From contig DAHVDE010000118.1 of NCBI GenBank assembly GCA_027313705.1, forward strand, positions 158,979-222,978: a stretch of 64,000 nucleotides of DNA, written 5' to 3'. Below, in pieces: positions 46,602-59,487 of this stretch (its first letter is position 1; the number at the start of each line of letters is the position of its first letter). This DNA comes from Actinomycetota bacterium (GTDB taxonomy: Bacteria > Actinomycetota > Actinomycetes > Streptosporangiales > Streptosporangiaceae). Under the pieces are notes generated by a model, which was not told where the DNA came from, made no database searches, and saw nothing but the letters and a program-made list of their open reading frames with translations. Position numbers and translations under genes: made by a program.

Positions 46602-46901
46602 CTAAGCCGCGCATTCCCGGCAGATGAGCTCTCCGCCGCGGGTCTGCGCGAGCTGGCTCCTGTGGTGCACAAGGAAGCAGCGTGAGCAGGTGAACTCGTC
46701 CGCCTGCCTGGGGATCACGCGGAACGAAAGCTCCTCGTTCGACAAGTCAGCCCCAGGCAGCTCAAGTGACTCAGCAACGTCATCCGGGTCAAGGTCGATC
46801 GCCGTCGACGACTTGTCCATCCGGCGCGCCTGCAGCTCTTGCAGGCTGTCTTCGGTGATCTCCTCGTCAGTCTTCCTCGGGCTGTCGTAGTCAGTAGCCA
46901 T
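46602..46901 (-). CDS. DUF4193 protein
   Basis: MATDYDSPRKTDEEITEDSLQELQARR...CSRCFLVHHRSQLA...ICRECAA. Confidence 0.92.
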   Translation of the reverse strand: MATDYDSPRKTDEEITEDSLQELQARRMDKSSTAIDLDPDDVAESLELPGADLSNEELSFRVIPRQADEFTCSRCFLVHHRSQLAQTRGGELICRECAA

Positions 46902-47141
46902 GTCGGCTTTACTCCTCCGTCGTTAAACATCGTCGCGCGATTGCAACGCTTTAGCGGGCTCAGTTGTGCCCGAATCCGGCGGCAAATTCTGGCACGTCCA
47001 CTCGAGCCAAGTACACCTAACCCACCTAGCCCACGCTCCGTGTCGCGGCGGCATGGCGGCAGATCACTGCTAATCACGACATCGGAACATGGTCCCCGAC
47101 TCAGTGCTCCCGAGTCCGTGTCCCCAGATCTGTTCCCAGCC

Positions 47142-47963
47142 TCAGGCATCCCACTCGGGGTTCAGGCTCAGCAGCAGGTCATGCAGCTCGGAAAAGAGCT
47201 GCGGGCCGCCGCCGACCGTCATCGAGGGGCCGGGTGGCTTACCGCCAAGTCCGCCCACGATCGCTCCCGCCTCGCGGGCGATCAGGCTACCGGCAGCGAT
47301 GTCCCAGTACTGCACGCCACGCTCGTAGTAGGCGTCAACATTTCCCGCCGCGAGCAAGCAGAGGTCGACGGCGGCGGCACCGTTCCGCCTGATATCGCGC
47401 ACCTTCGGCAGCACCGCCCCGGCAACCGCGCCTTGCACCTGTCGCCTGCCAGGAGCGTAGCCGAATCCGGTCGCCACCAGCGCCCGCGCGAGCGGTACGC
47501 CGAGGTTGCAGGCCAGGCGCTCGGGCTGGCCACCGGCCAGGCTCCTTCGGAACGAGCCGCCGCCGAGCAGGCCGTAATAAGCCACGTCGCGACGCGGCAC
47601 GCAGACGACTCCGGCGACGACCTCCCCGCCGACTTCAGCCGCGATGCTCACCGCCCAGTCGGGCAGGTCGTAGAGGTAGTTGACGGTACCGTCGAGCGGA
47701 TCGACGATCCACCTGACCAGCGCACCTTCGCCGGTCTCGCCGCCTTCCTCGCCCAGAATCGCGTCGCCGGGCCGAGCGGCGAGTATCCGCTCCCTGATCA
47801 GCCGCTCCGCCGCCTGGTCCATCTCGGTAACCACGTCGGTCGGGCTCGACTTGGTGGCCACCACGACCGCGCGCCCGGCCCGGTCGGCGAGCATGGCCCC
47901 CGCCTCCCTGGCGACATCGCTGGCAAGCTCGAGCAGGGACTCCGGCTCGGCGCCTCCCGTCAT
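47142..47963 (-). CDS. Inositol monophosphatase family protein
   Basis: ILGEEGGETGEGALVRWIVDPLDGTVNYLYDLPDWAVSIA. Confidence 0.92.
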   Translation of the reverse strand: MTGGAEPESLLELASDVAREAGAMLADRAGRAVVVATKSSPTDVVTEMDQAAERLIRERILAARPGDAILGEEGGETGEGALVRWIVDPLDGTVNYLYDLPDWAVSIAAEVGGEVVAGVVCVPRRDVAYYGLLGGGSFRRSLAGGQPERLACNLGVPLARALVATGFGYAPGRRQVQGAVAGAVLPKVRDIRRNGAAAVDLCLLAAGNVDAYYERGVQYWDIAAGSLIAREAGAIVGGLGGKPPGPSMTVGGGPQLFSELHDLLLSLNPEWDA

Positions 47964-49015
47964 CGCAGCCAGCCAGCCGACCGGTCAGGGCCGGGCCCGC
48001 AGCAGTCCCGCGTGCAGAAGTCAGGCGCCGCAGGCCCGAGTGCCGCGACCACCGGGTCCGCGAGGCATCGCGCGTAGTCGCGTGCCAGTTCGGTGATCAT
48101 TCCCACGAATCCTGGATCGGTGCCAGGCGTGGCCGCTCTGACCAGCGGCACGCCAAGCCGTTCCGCCGTCTGAGCGGCCTCGACGTCCAGATCGAAGCGC
48201 ACTTCCATGTGATCACTGACGAAACCAATAGGAATCAGGCAGAAAGCACCGCTGCCGGACGCCGCCAGTTCGGCCAGGCACTCGTTGACGTCAGGACCAA
48301 GCCACGGCACGGCAGGCGGCCCGCTCCTGCTCTGGTAGGCCAGCCGCCAGGTCGCCCGCCCGAGCCCGGTCGCGACACGTTCAGCGACCTGCGCAAGCTG
48401 GGCGGCGTATGCCCCGCCCGATGGCCCGCTCGATGCCGCCATCGACACCGGAGTCGAGTGCGCGGTGAACACCAGATCGGCCCGCGCGGCGAGGTCAGCG
48501 GGGAGCAACGCCAGCGCGCCCGCCGCCGATCGTACGAAAGATCCGACGAAACCGGCATGCCGGTAATAGGGAGGTATCTTGATCACGGCCGGGGCGTCAG
48601 GGCCGACCGCGGCCCTGGCCTTGTCGATGTCGTCCAGGTACTGCCTGCAGCTAGAGAAGGAGCTGTACGCGGAGGTCGCGAGGGCTACGACGTGCTTGAT
48701 GCCGTCCTGCGCCATCGCCCGCATGGTGTCGCCCAGATAAGGCGCCCAGTTCCTGTTCCCCCAGTAAACGGGCAACTCAACGGCATTGGCCAAGAAGTCC
48801 TTCTCGATGGCGCTAACCAGGTCACGGCACTGGCCGTTTATCGGACTGACCCCGTCGAACAAGTAGTAGTGCTCGGCCACGCTAGCCAGCCGTTCGTCAG
48901 GCACGCCGCGCCCGGCCGTCACATTACGCAGGAATGGCATTACCTCATCGCGGCCCTCTGGCCCGCCAAAAGACACGAGCAAGAACGCGCTGTCGCCAGG
49001 CATACCGCCATCCAA
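47960..49015 (-). CDS. hemH: Ferrochelatase
   Basis: AFLLVSFGGPEGRDEVMPFLRNV; VVALATSAYSSFSSCRQYLDDI; LVFTAHSTPVS; IPIGFVSDHMEVRFDLD. Confidence 0.92.
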   Translation of the reverse strand: MDGGMPGDSAFLLVSFGGPEGRDEVMPFLRNVTAGRGVPDERLASVAEHYYLFDGVSPINGQCRDLVSAIEKDFLANAVELPVYWGNRNWAPYLGDTMRAMAQDGIKHVVALATSAYSSFSSCRQYLDDIDKARAAVGPDAPAVIKIPPYYRHAGFVGSFVRSAAGALALLPADLAARADLVFTAHSTPVSMAASSGPSGGAYAAQLAQVAERVATGLGRATWRLAYQSRSGPPAVPWLGPDVNECLAELAASGSGAFCLIPIGFVSDHMEVRFDLDVEAAQTAERLGVPLVRAATPGTDPGFVGMITELARDYARCLADPVVAALGPAAPDFCTRDCCGPGPDRSAGWLR

Positions 49016-49054
49016 CCAGGTCGTGCTTCCGCCCGCCTGGCACCCCCGCCGCAG

Positions 49055-50239
49055 CTAGCGGTATTCCGCCGCGTACTCGGCGGCCAGGGTCAGCACCTCG
49101 TTCACGTACCAGTCCGCGTGGTTGTAAGCAAAGATCGCGCTTCGCAGGCCGGCCGCAGTTCCCGACGAGGCGCCGGCGGCGCAGAGATAACGGGCGGCCG
49201 ACGGCACCGCGTCGAAGGGATTCATCACCTCTGGCGTGCCCTTGGGACCGAAGCCATCTATGCCCCACTCCGCCCAGGTAGATGGCAGGAACTGCATCGG
49301 GCCAAGCGCACCCGCGCTCGACGGGCCGACGTTGCGGCCGTCGCCGCTTTCGATCTGGCCGATCGCGGCGAGCACCGTCCAGGAAAGCGAAGGGCAGTAC
49401 CTGGCCGCGGATTCCTGGAACAGCTGGATGTAGTTCGAGATATGCCTGGCTACGGCCGGACTCGACGCCGGCGACGCGGTCAGCTCGCCTGAACGGCGCA
49501 GGGACACCAGCTTGACCGCCTGGCCGAGGATCCGCCGCACGCTCGTAATCAGGCTCGTCATGCTCGGGCCAGGGGCGCTGATCAAGGCGGCGACCTCGCG
49601 GACCAGGCCGAGCCGGCGCGACAGCGTCTCGTTGACGACGAGATCCACGCCCGCTATGGCGAGTTGCGCCGAGCCGCCGAACGCGACCCTGACCGCCGAC
49701 TTACCGCTCAGCTTGTACTTCGCGGCCGGTGTCAGCTTGAACGCGGACGCCGTGGTGGTGCCGGCGATGAAGTCGCCGGCCGCGAGCCTGGTCCACAATG
49801 ACTGGTCTGAGGCAGTGCCAAGCGGCACCCAGGACCTGAACTGGCCAGGTTTTACCCCGATGACGCTGGCCGGATGCCCGGCCACGGTGATCTCGGCGCC
49901 GTCGAAGGAGATCAGTTTCCTGATCCCCCTGGTCGCCCGCAGCCGCGAAAGCTCGGGACCGGTGAGCCCGGCTGGCAGTACGACAAGCAGGTCGGGCAGT
50001 GTAATGCCGCTGAATGCGGAGGCCGTCGCCACCGCGCCAGAAGCCGGGCTCCTGGCGCCCCCATCTGGATTTGACTCGCCAGGCCGGGTCGCGTGCAATC
50101 CGGTCATTCCGACCACTACCGCGATCCCCGCCATGACCGCGCCAGACGACACCAGCGCCGAGGATCTAGGCGGACGCCGTGCGGGACGGAGGTTAAGGCG
50201 GAGGTCAGATAGGCGAGCGAGCGGCAGCAGTCGTTTCAT
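49055..50239 (-). CDS. Lytic transglycosylase (SLT-like)
   Basis: LAAIGQIESGDGRNVGPSSAGALGPMQFLPSTWAEWGIDG...AIFAYNHADWYVNEVL. Confidence 0.88.
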   Translation of the reverse strand: MKRLLPLARLSDLRLNLRPARRPPRSSALVSSGAVMAGIAVVVGMTGLHATRPGESNPDGGARSPASGAVATASAFSGITLPDLLVVLPAGLTGPELSRLRATRGIRKLISFDGAEITVAGHPASVIGVKPGQFRSWVPLGTASDQSLWTRLAAGDFIAGTTTASAFKLTPAAKYKLSGKSAVRVAFGGSAQLAIAGVDLVVNETLSRRLGLVREVAALISAPGPSMTSLITSVRRILGQAVKLVSLRRSGELTASPASSPAVARHISNYIQLFQESAARYCPSLSWTVLAAIGQIESGDGRNVGPSSAGALGPMQFLPSTWAEWGIDGFGPKGTPEVMNPFDAVPSAARYLCAAGASSGTAAGLRSAIFAYNHADWYVNEVLTLAAEYAAEYR

Positions 50240-50420
50240 GGCAATCAACACTGTAACCCTGATAACCGAACTTTCCCTGGCCGCCGCACTGATCGGTAGT
50301 TTTCCCGACACGTTGCGCTAACCCGGCGAGCTGGCCGGCGGTACGACAGCCGTCAAACTCACCCCTGGCGGACAAACCGCGCAGGTCGCCCCGATACGGT
50401 CTGTTCGGGAGGTCGCCGCA

Positions 50421-51722
50421 ATGAAGCAGCTTGACAGGGACCCGGGCAGCCCTGGCGAAGAAGGCACGGCTGCTCAGGCCCGCAACCCTTACCAGGTCCT
50501 GATCAAGACTCCCGGCGCTTTCGCGTTCTCCAGCGCCGGCTTCGTCGGCCGGATGTCGATGTCCATGTACGGCCTGGGAACCGTGCTGCTCATCGCCGCC
50601 ATCACCGGCAAGTACGGCACCGCGGGCACGGTGGCGGCAGCGGGCTCGATCGGCTACGCGCTGCTCAGCCCTTACCTCGCCAAGCTTTCTGACCAGCTTG
50701 GGCAAAGCCGGGTGCTGCTGACCCAGGTGACGATCTTCGCGATCACCGGCGCCGCCTTCATCACCTGCGCCGAATTGAGGGCACCGCTGCCTGCGCTGCT
50801 GGCGACAGGGACGCTGGCCGGGGCATGCATGCCGTCGATGAGCAGCATGGTCCGCTCCAGGTGGAGCTGGCTGCTCCGCGACAAGCCCAGGCAACTGCAC
50901 TCGGCGTTCGCGCTCGAGTCGGTGAACGACGAGATCATCTTCGTCATCGGCCCGGCCCTCGCCACGCTGCTCGCCACCCAGCTTTTCCCCGCCGCCGGCG
51001 TCGGCACGGCGACCGTGCTCGCGGTCGCCGGAACCCTGCTCTTCGCCCTGCAGCGCCGAACGCAGCCTGCCCTGCCTGAGGTCAAGGCCCCCCGCGCACC
51101 CGAAGAGCCGGCCAAGCGGTATCTGCACGGGGAGACGACCCCCCGTATCCCCCGCTGGCGCATCCCGGCGAGCGGCCTTGTGACGCTTTCCCCCGCCTTC
51201 TTGATGTTCGGCATGATGTTCTCCTCGATCGACCTCAGCACGGTCGCGTTCGCCTCCGAGTTCGGGCACCGGCCGCTGGCCGGCCTGGTACTCGGCACCT
51301 ACTCGCTTGGCAGTGCCGTCGGCGGGCTGTGGTACGGGTCAAGGCACTGGCAAAGCCCGCCCGGCCACCGGTTCGTCGTCACCGCCGCGATCACGGTGGC
51401 CGGGGTCGCGACCTTCTGGCTGATGCCAGGACTGCTGGCATTGTTTGCCGTCTGCCTGGTCGCCGGGCTGCCGGTGGCGCCGACCCTGATCGCCGGCTAC
51501 GCGATCCTCGAGCAGCAAGCCGAGCCGCGCCGCAGGACCGAGGCCATGGCCTGGCTGGGGTCCACGATCTCGGTCGGAATAGCTGCCGGCTCTGCCGTCG
51601 CCGGGCACATCATCGACGCCCACGGCGCCAGGGTCAGTTATGCGTTCGCCGCATGCTGTGGCACTCTCGCGGTACTGATCTGCTTGGCCGGGCGCGCCAA
51701 GCTGCACACCACCGACAGGTGA
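50421..51722 (+). CDS. MFS transporter
   Basis: Multiple TM helices; SFLMFGMMFSSIDLSTVAFA and SLGSAVGGLWYGSRHW. Confidence 0.9.
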   Translation: MKQLDRDPGSPGEEGTAAQARNPYQVLIKTPGAFAFSSAGFVGRMSMSMYGLGTVLLIAAITGKYGTAGTVAAAGSIGYALLSPYLAKLSDQLGQSRVLLTQVTIFAITGAAFITCAELRAPLPALLATGTLAGACMPSMSSMVRSRWSWLLRDKPRQLHSAFALESVNDEIIFVIGPALATLLATQLFPAAGVGTATVLAVAGTLLFALQRRTQPALPEVKAPRAPEEPAKRYLHGETTPRIPRWRIPASGLVTLSPAFLMFGMMFSSIDLSTVAFASEFGHRPLAGLVLGTYSLGSAVGGLWYGSRHWQSPPGHRFVVTAAITVAGVATFWLMPGLLALFAVCLVAGLPVAPTLIAGYAILEQQAEPRRRTEAMAWLGSTISVGIAAGSAVAGHIIDAHGARVSYAFAACCGTLAVLICLAGRAKLHTTDR

Positions 51723-51736
51723 CGGGAGCCGAGGTC

Positions 51737-54492
<2,756 letters not shown>

Positions 54493-54602
54493 TCTCCTCG
54501 CCGCCCCAGCCGCCGCCAGCGAGCAGCAGGCACGCCCTGGGCGGGTAGCGTTACGGCCATCGGGTACCTAGGCGGGTGGTAACCTGCTCTACCCTCGGTT
54601 GC

Positions 54603-55310
54603 ATGAGCGCGCCAGTCACGCCAGCCACGCCGGCCGTCCCAGGGGAGCCTGGGTCAGGACCTCGCGTGCTGATCGTCGAAGATGACGTGGCGATCGCTAC
54701 CCAGCTCACCAGGGGCCTGGTCCGCGGCGGGTACCGGGTCGACCATGTGACCACAGGCAGGGAGGCGCTCAACCGTAACCTGCCCGACGTCGTGCTGCTT
54801 GACCTCGAGCTCCCTGACAGCGACGGCGTCTCGGTCTGCCGGGCGCTGCGTGACCGCAGCGACATCGCGATCATCGTCATCACCGCCTACGGAGAGGAGG
54901 TCGACCGGGTAAGCGCACTCGACGCGGGTGCCGACGACTACCTGGTCAAGCCGTTCGGACTGGCCGAGCTTCAGGCACGGATCAGGGCCGTGCTGCGGCG
55001 GGTCAGGCCAGGGGGCGCTGACGTCATGAAGCACGGGCCCCTGATGATCGACTCACGGACCAGGAAGGTCACCGTCGCTGGCGAGGAGATCCCGCTCACG
55101 GCAAAGGAGTTCGACATACTCGAGTGCCTGGCGATCGACCCCGGCCGGGTGGTCAGCCGCCAGGAAGTGCTGGAAACCGCCTGGGACGCGCACTGGTACG
55201 GCCCGACAAAGGTGCTTGACGTGCACGTGGCCGCGCTGCGCAAGAAGCTCGGCGTGCCTGGCCTGATCGAGACGGTCTACGGGCGCGGGTACCGGCTCGG
55301 CGATTTCTGA
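54603..55310 (+). CDS. OmpR-family response regulator
   Basis: VLIVEDDVAIATQL, PDVVLLDLELPDSDG, DDYLVKPFGLAELQARIRAVLRR, C-terminal wHTH. Confidence 0.95.
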   Translation: MSAPVTPATPAVPGEPGSGPRVLIVEDDVAIATQLTRGLVRGGYRVDHVTTGREALNRNLPDVVLLDLELPDSDGVSVCRALRDRSDIAIIVITAYGEEVDRVSALDAGADDYLVKPFGLAELQARIRAVLRRVRPGGADVMKHGPLMIDSRTRKVTVAGEEIPLTAKEFDILECLAIDPGRVVSRQEVLETAWDAHWYGPTKVLDVHVAALRKKLGVPGLIETVYGRGYRLGDF

Positions 55311-56707
55311 TGGCCCGCCGGATCACGCTGGCCGTCATTGCGCTGGTGGCGGTGCTGCTCAGCGTGGTGGCGGTGCCCCTCGGCCTGCACATCGCCAATC
55401 AGGACACGGCCGAATTCACCGCGCAGACCGCGACATCGGCGGCCGCGGTCGCCAGCGTGGCCGAAGAGCATCTCGACGACCGGGCGCCCATCGGCTCGCT
55501 TCGCCAAGCGGTCGTCGAGGTCGCTGAGCACGGCGACCGCATCGTGGTCTACGGCAAGAACGGCCGGCTGCTTACCGGGCACGGCACGATCCGCGAGGTG
55601 TCCAAGCAGCGGATAGACCTGGCACTGGCCGGCGTGGCGTCGGTGAACAGCCCGTCGTCCGACGAAATGGTCGCGGTAAGCCCGGTGATCAAGGACCAGG
55701 GTGCGACCAGCATCGGCGTCGTCGTGCTCGCCAGGTCGACCGAGCCGCTCGATCACCGGATCGACGGGCTATGGGCCTGGCTGACCGCGGTGTCTGTGGC
55801 GGCGCTCGCTGCCGCCGCGGTCACCGCCACCGGCTTGGCGCGCTGGCTGAGCAAGCCGCTCAGCGGGCTCGAACTGGCCGCGCAGCGACTCGGTACCGGT
55901 CACTTCGACGCCCGCGCGCCTGCCGGAACCGGACCGCCTGAGGTACGCAGGCTGGCGGATAACTTCAACATGATGGCCGGCCGCCTCGAAACCCTGCTAA
56001 GCGGTCACCAGGCCATGATCGCCGACGTTTCTCACCAGCTAAGGACGCCGCTCGCGGCGCTCAGGCTGCGGCTCGACGTGCTCGCGCTCGCCGCTCCCGG
56101 CCCGGTCGCCGACGAGCTGGCCGGTGCCCAGGACGAGATCGCGCGGCTCTCCCGGCTGGTCGACGGCCTACTGGCGATCGCCAGGGCGGAAAACGCCACC
56201 AGCCCGGCCGTTTCCGTGCCTGTCGACGTGATCATCCGCGAGCGGGTGGCGGCCTGGCTGCCTGCCGCGGAGGAAAAGGCGATCTGGCTTGACGCCAGGT
56301 CAAGGGACCGGCTCTGGGCCAAGCTCGGCGAAGGCCATCTTGACCAGATTCTCGACAACCTGATCGCCAACGCGCTCGAGGCGGTGCCTGCCGACGGGCA
56401 CATCCAGGTGGGCGCCGGTCAGGTCGACGGGGTGGTCAGGGTCGTCGTCGCGGACGACGGACCAGGCATGTCACCGCAGCAGCGACGATCGGCCCTGCGG
56501 CGTTACGTCTCGGCGACGCCTGGCGGCACCGGTCTCGGACTGGCTATCGTGCACCGGCTCGTCACCAGCGACGGCGGCACCATCGGCCTGTCGGACACAC
56601 CTGGCGGCGGCCTGACGGTTACGCTCGACTTGCCCGCGGCCGTCCGCGAACGTCCGCATTGGCGAGCTGGAAATGTCACGACAGCCCGGAATCTTAAGCA
56701 GTTCTGA
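55310..56707 (+). CDS. HAMP sensor histidine kinase
   Basis: IADVSHQLRTPLAALRLRLD H-box; NLIANALEAV; VADDGPGM; GTGLGLAIVHRL. Confidence 0.95.
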   Translation: MARRITLAVIALVAVLLSVVAVPLGLHIANQDTAEFTAQTATSAAAVASVAEEHLDDRAPIGSLRQAVVEVAEHGDRIVVYGKNGRLLTGHGTIREVSKQRIDLALAGVASVNSPSSDEMVAVSPVIKDQGATSIGVVVLARSTEPLDHRIDGLWAWLTAVSVAALAAAAVTATGLARWLSKPLSGLELAAQRLGTGHFDARAPAGTGPPEVRRLADNFNMMAGRLETLLSGHQAMIADVSHQLRTPLAALRLRLDVLALAAPGPVADELAGAQDEIARLSRLVDGLLAIARAENATSPAVSVPVDVIIRERVAAWLPAAEEKAIWLDARSRDRLWAKLGEGHLDQILDNLIANALEAVPADGHIQVGAGQVDGVVRVVVADDGPGMSPQQRRSALRRYVSATPGGTGLGLAIVHRLVTSDGGTIGLSDTPGGGLTVTLDLPAAVRERPHWRAGNVTTARNLKQF

Positions 56708-56865
56708 AGGTTTGCTAAACCTGATCTCCAAGCTCGGAGTGAATGCTGGATGACGGCAGCCGGCCGGGGGCTTTGGCTTTGGCATATGCTCGTGCGTTCG
56801 CTTGTAATGTTTGCTTGCGGCTCATCACAGACAAGGCTCACCGTGTACAGAGAGGTGCGAACCGG

Positions 56866-57252
56866 ATGCGTCCAGCGCTGGAGCACGCCATCATCAGGCG
56901 AGATGACCGCCTCATCCGCACCCGCCGTCTTACGCTCTGGATCGCGGGCGGCGCGACGGCCGCGACACTCGGCCTGGCCGGCGTGCTTTCCTCGGCGATC
57001 CCAGGTCATACGGCCACCACAGGCAGCGGCGCCCAGTCAGGTCAGGTAAGCAGCGGCCAGCCTGGCGGCACCACCTCGGGTGCCACGGGGAGCGGCGACG
57101 ACGGCGGCAGCTCTGACGACGGCTCAGGAAAGTCGGGCACCAGTTCCGGTCACTCGCACAAGTCCGGTAAGGCACGGACCCACCTCACCGCACCGCCGCA
57201 ACCGCCGGCCGCCACAACCGCACCGCCGGTAGTGTCATCGGGAGGTTCATGA
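56866..57252 (+). CDS. Membrane-anchored Ser/Gly-rich protein
   Basis: Single TM (LTLWIAGGATAATLGLAGVLSSAI) plus low-complexity tail; 4-nt overlap with the next gene. Confidence 0.75.
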   Translation: MRPALEHAIIRRDDRLIRTRRLTLWIAGGATAATLGLAGVLSSAIPGHTATTGSGAQSGQVSSGQPGGTTSGATGSGDDGGSSDDGSGKSGTSSGHSHKSGKARTHLTAPPQPPAATTAPPVVSSGGS

Positions 57253-57929
57253 CCAGCCAGGCACTGTGGTACCTGACGAGGGCCACGGGAATCGTCGCGC
57301 TTGTCCTGCTGACCGGCACGATCGTGCTCGGAGTGCTCGGCACCGCGCGAGTAGCTACCGAGCGCTGGCCTCGGATCGTGACGGCCGGGCTGCACCGTAA
57401 CCTCGCCCTCACGGCCATCAGCGTGGTAGGCGTGCACGTGCTCACCACCTTGCTCGATCCGTTCGCGCCGATCGGCCTAGCCGATGTCTTCATACCGTTC
57501 GGCGGGAGCTATCGCCCGTTCTGGCTTGGCCTCGGCTCGCTCGCCTTCGACATGCTCCTCGCGGCGATCGTCACGAGCCTGCTCAGGGATCGCCTTAGCC
57601 ATCGCCTCTGGCAGGGGGTGCACCTCCTGGTCTATGCCTGCTGGCCGGTCGCGCTGTGGCACGGCCTGGGCACTGGCACGGACACCAGGCTGACCCTGGT
57701 GCTCGGAATCGACGCGATCTGCGCGGTGGCCGTGCTCGGCGCCGTCGGCTGGAGGCTGTCGCTGACCGGGAACCCGCGGCTCCGCACCACCGGCCTGCTG
57801 GCCATGACCGCGCTGGTCCTCGCGACCTTGATCTTCGCGCTCATCGGACCGCTTCGGCCCGGCTGGGCACTGCGGTCGGGAACGCCGCCTTCGCTGGTGT
57901 CCTTCATCGCCCGCAGGATGAGCCGGTGA
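57249..57929 (+). CDS. Ferric reductase-like transmembrane protein
   Basis: Multi-TM with spaced His (TAGLHRNLALTAISVVGVHVLTTL; HRLWQGVHLLVYACWPVALWHGLGTG). Confidence 0.88.
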   Translation: MTSQALWYLTRATGIVALVLLTGTIVLGVLGTARVATERWPRIVTAGLHRNLALTAISVVGVHVLTTLLDPFAPIGLADVFIPFGGSYRPFWLGLGSLAFDMLLAAIVTSLLRDRLSHRLWQGVHLLVYACWPVALWHGLGTGTDTRLTLVLGIDAICAVAVLGAVGWRLSLTGNPRLRTTGLLAMTALVLATLIFALIGPLRPGWALRSGTPPSLVSFIARRMSR

Positions 57930-59284
57930 CGGCAGGCAGGTCCAGGCACGCTCAGGCCGGGTACGAACTCGCGCGGCGGCTAGGTACCACGAGCCGGCTG
58001 ACCTATGGCTGGCGTGATTCTGACCGGCCAGCCTCGCTGCGCACGCACGTGGCCAGGTACGGCCCCGCGCCCGCCGCCGTACCTGGGCGCACCGGCTGGC
58101 TGATCGATGTGGTGACAGAAGCCGGGCTTACCGGCCGGGGCGGCGCAGGCTTTCCTTCCGGCGTCAAGATGCGCTCGGTGGCCCGTCAGCGCGGCCCAGC
58201 CGTGGTTGTCGCCAACGGGATGGAAAGCGAGCCGGCCAGCGACAAAGACGAGGCGCTGCTTTCCCGCGCGCCGCATCTGGTTCTTGACGGGGTGGCGCTC
58301 GCGGCCGCCGCGGTCGGTGCCGACCAGGTGCACCTGGCGCTGCCGCATGACAAGCGGTGGCTGGCCGCCGCGCTCAGGCACGCGGTGACCGAACGCACCC
58401 ACGCGCGCCTTGACCCGGTGCCGATCGAGGTGCACGGGCTGCCGCACGGTTACGTCTCCAGCTCGGAGTCCGCGGTCATCTCGTGGCTGAACGGCGGGGA
58501 GGCCAAACCCACCGCGGTGCCGCCGCGCCCGTTCGAGCGGGGCGTTGACCGCCGGCCGACGCTGATCAGCAACGTAGAAACCTTCGCGCACATCGCGCTG
58601 ATCGCAAGGCTAGGGCCCAGGTGGTTCAGGCGAGCCGGGCTGCCAGACGCGCCTGGCAGCATGCTCACCACGATCGGCGGTGCGGTCACCGCGCCAGGCG
58701 TGCATGAGATCGAGGCGGGCACCACGATCGGGGAACTGCTCGAGCTCGGCGGTGCCGACAGGGACGCCAGCGCGGTGCTGATCGGCGGCTATTTCGGAAC
58801 CTGGAGCCGGATCGCCGACGCGGCCAGGCTGCCGCTGGCGAAGACCGCGCTCAAGCGGATCGATGCCTCCCCTGGCGCGGGTGTTCTGCTCGTGCTGCCC
58901 GCGGGCACCTGCGGGGTAATCGAGACCGCACGGGTGCTCGCCTGGCTCGCCAGCCAGAGCGCCGGGCAATGCGGGCCGTGCATGTTCGGTCTCCCCGCAA
59001 TCGCCGATGACTTTGCCCAGCTGGCGAGTTGCCGGCCCCAGGGACGGGTACTTGACCGGCTAGACCGCAGGCTCGGGGTAGTCACCGGACGTGGCGCCTG
59101 CGCGCACCCTGACGGCACCGCGCGGCTGGCCAGGTCGGCACTGTACGCCTTTGCCGCGGATGTGCATGCCCACGCGACCGGCCGGCCCTGCCTTCAGGCG
59201 CGGCGGGCACGCGAGCGCGGCTCGTCGGCGCGGGTCAGGATGCTGCCGATCCCTGAGCTGGCGGGAACGAGATCCAGACCGTGA
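57926..59284 (+). CDS. NuoF-like (NADH/FMN, SLBB, Fe-S) oxidoreductase
   Basis: GRGGAGFPSGVKMRSV; VVVANGMESEPASDKDEALL; STLISNVETFAHIA-type segment; SAGQCGPCMFGLPAIADD; GRGACAHPDG. Confidence 0.92.
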   Translation: MTAGRSRHAQAGYELARRLGTTSRLTYGWRDSDRPASLRTHVARYGPAPAAVPGRTGWLIDVVTEAGLTGRGGAGFPSGVKMRSVARQRGPAVVVANGMESEPASDKDEALLSRAPHLVLDGVALAAAAVGADQVHLALPHDKRWLAAALRHAVTERTHARLDPVPIEVHGLPHGYVSSSESAVISWLNGGEAKPTAVPPRPFERGVDRRPTLISNVETFAHIALIARLGPRWFRRAGLPDAPGSMLTTIGGAVTAPGVHEIEAGTTIGELLELGGADRDASAVLIGGYFGTWSRIADAARLPLAKTALKRIDASPGAGVLLVLPAGTCGVIETARVLAWLASQSAGQCGPCMFGLPAIADDFAQLASCRPQGRVLDRLDRRLGVVTGRGACAHPDGTARLARSALYAFAADVHAHATGRPCLQARRARERGSSARVRMLPIPELAGTRSRP

Positions 59285-59487
59285 ACCGTTGGCTACGTAT
59301 CAACCCGATCGCCTGCACCGGTCACGGTCTTTGCGCGGAAATACTGCCTGAACTGATCAGGCTGGACGAATGGGGGTATCCGATCTTGCCATCAAGCCAG
59401 GTGCAAGAACATCTGCTTCCGCTCGCCAAGCGGGCCGTGCGGTTGTGCCCGGCCCTTGCTTTGCGGCTTGACCGGGAGGCGAAATGA
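59281..59487 (+). CDS. Small ferredoxin
   Basis: RINPIACTGHGLCAEILPELIRLDEWGYPI...AVRLCPALALRL; 4-nt overlaps both sides. Confidence 0.9.
   Translation: MNRWLRINPIACTGHGLCAEILPELIRLDEWGYPILPSSQVQEHLLPLAKRAVRLCPALALRLDREAK

Noticed and set aside
46839-48077. 412-aa forward ORF
   Set aside because: Antisense of the inositol monophosphatase gene.
48209-49492. 427-aa forward ORF
   Set aside because: Antisense of ferrochelatase and lytic transglycosylase genes.
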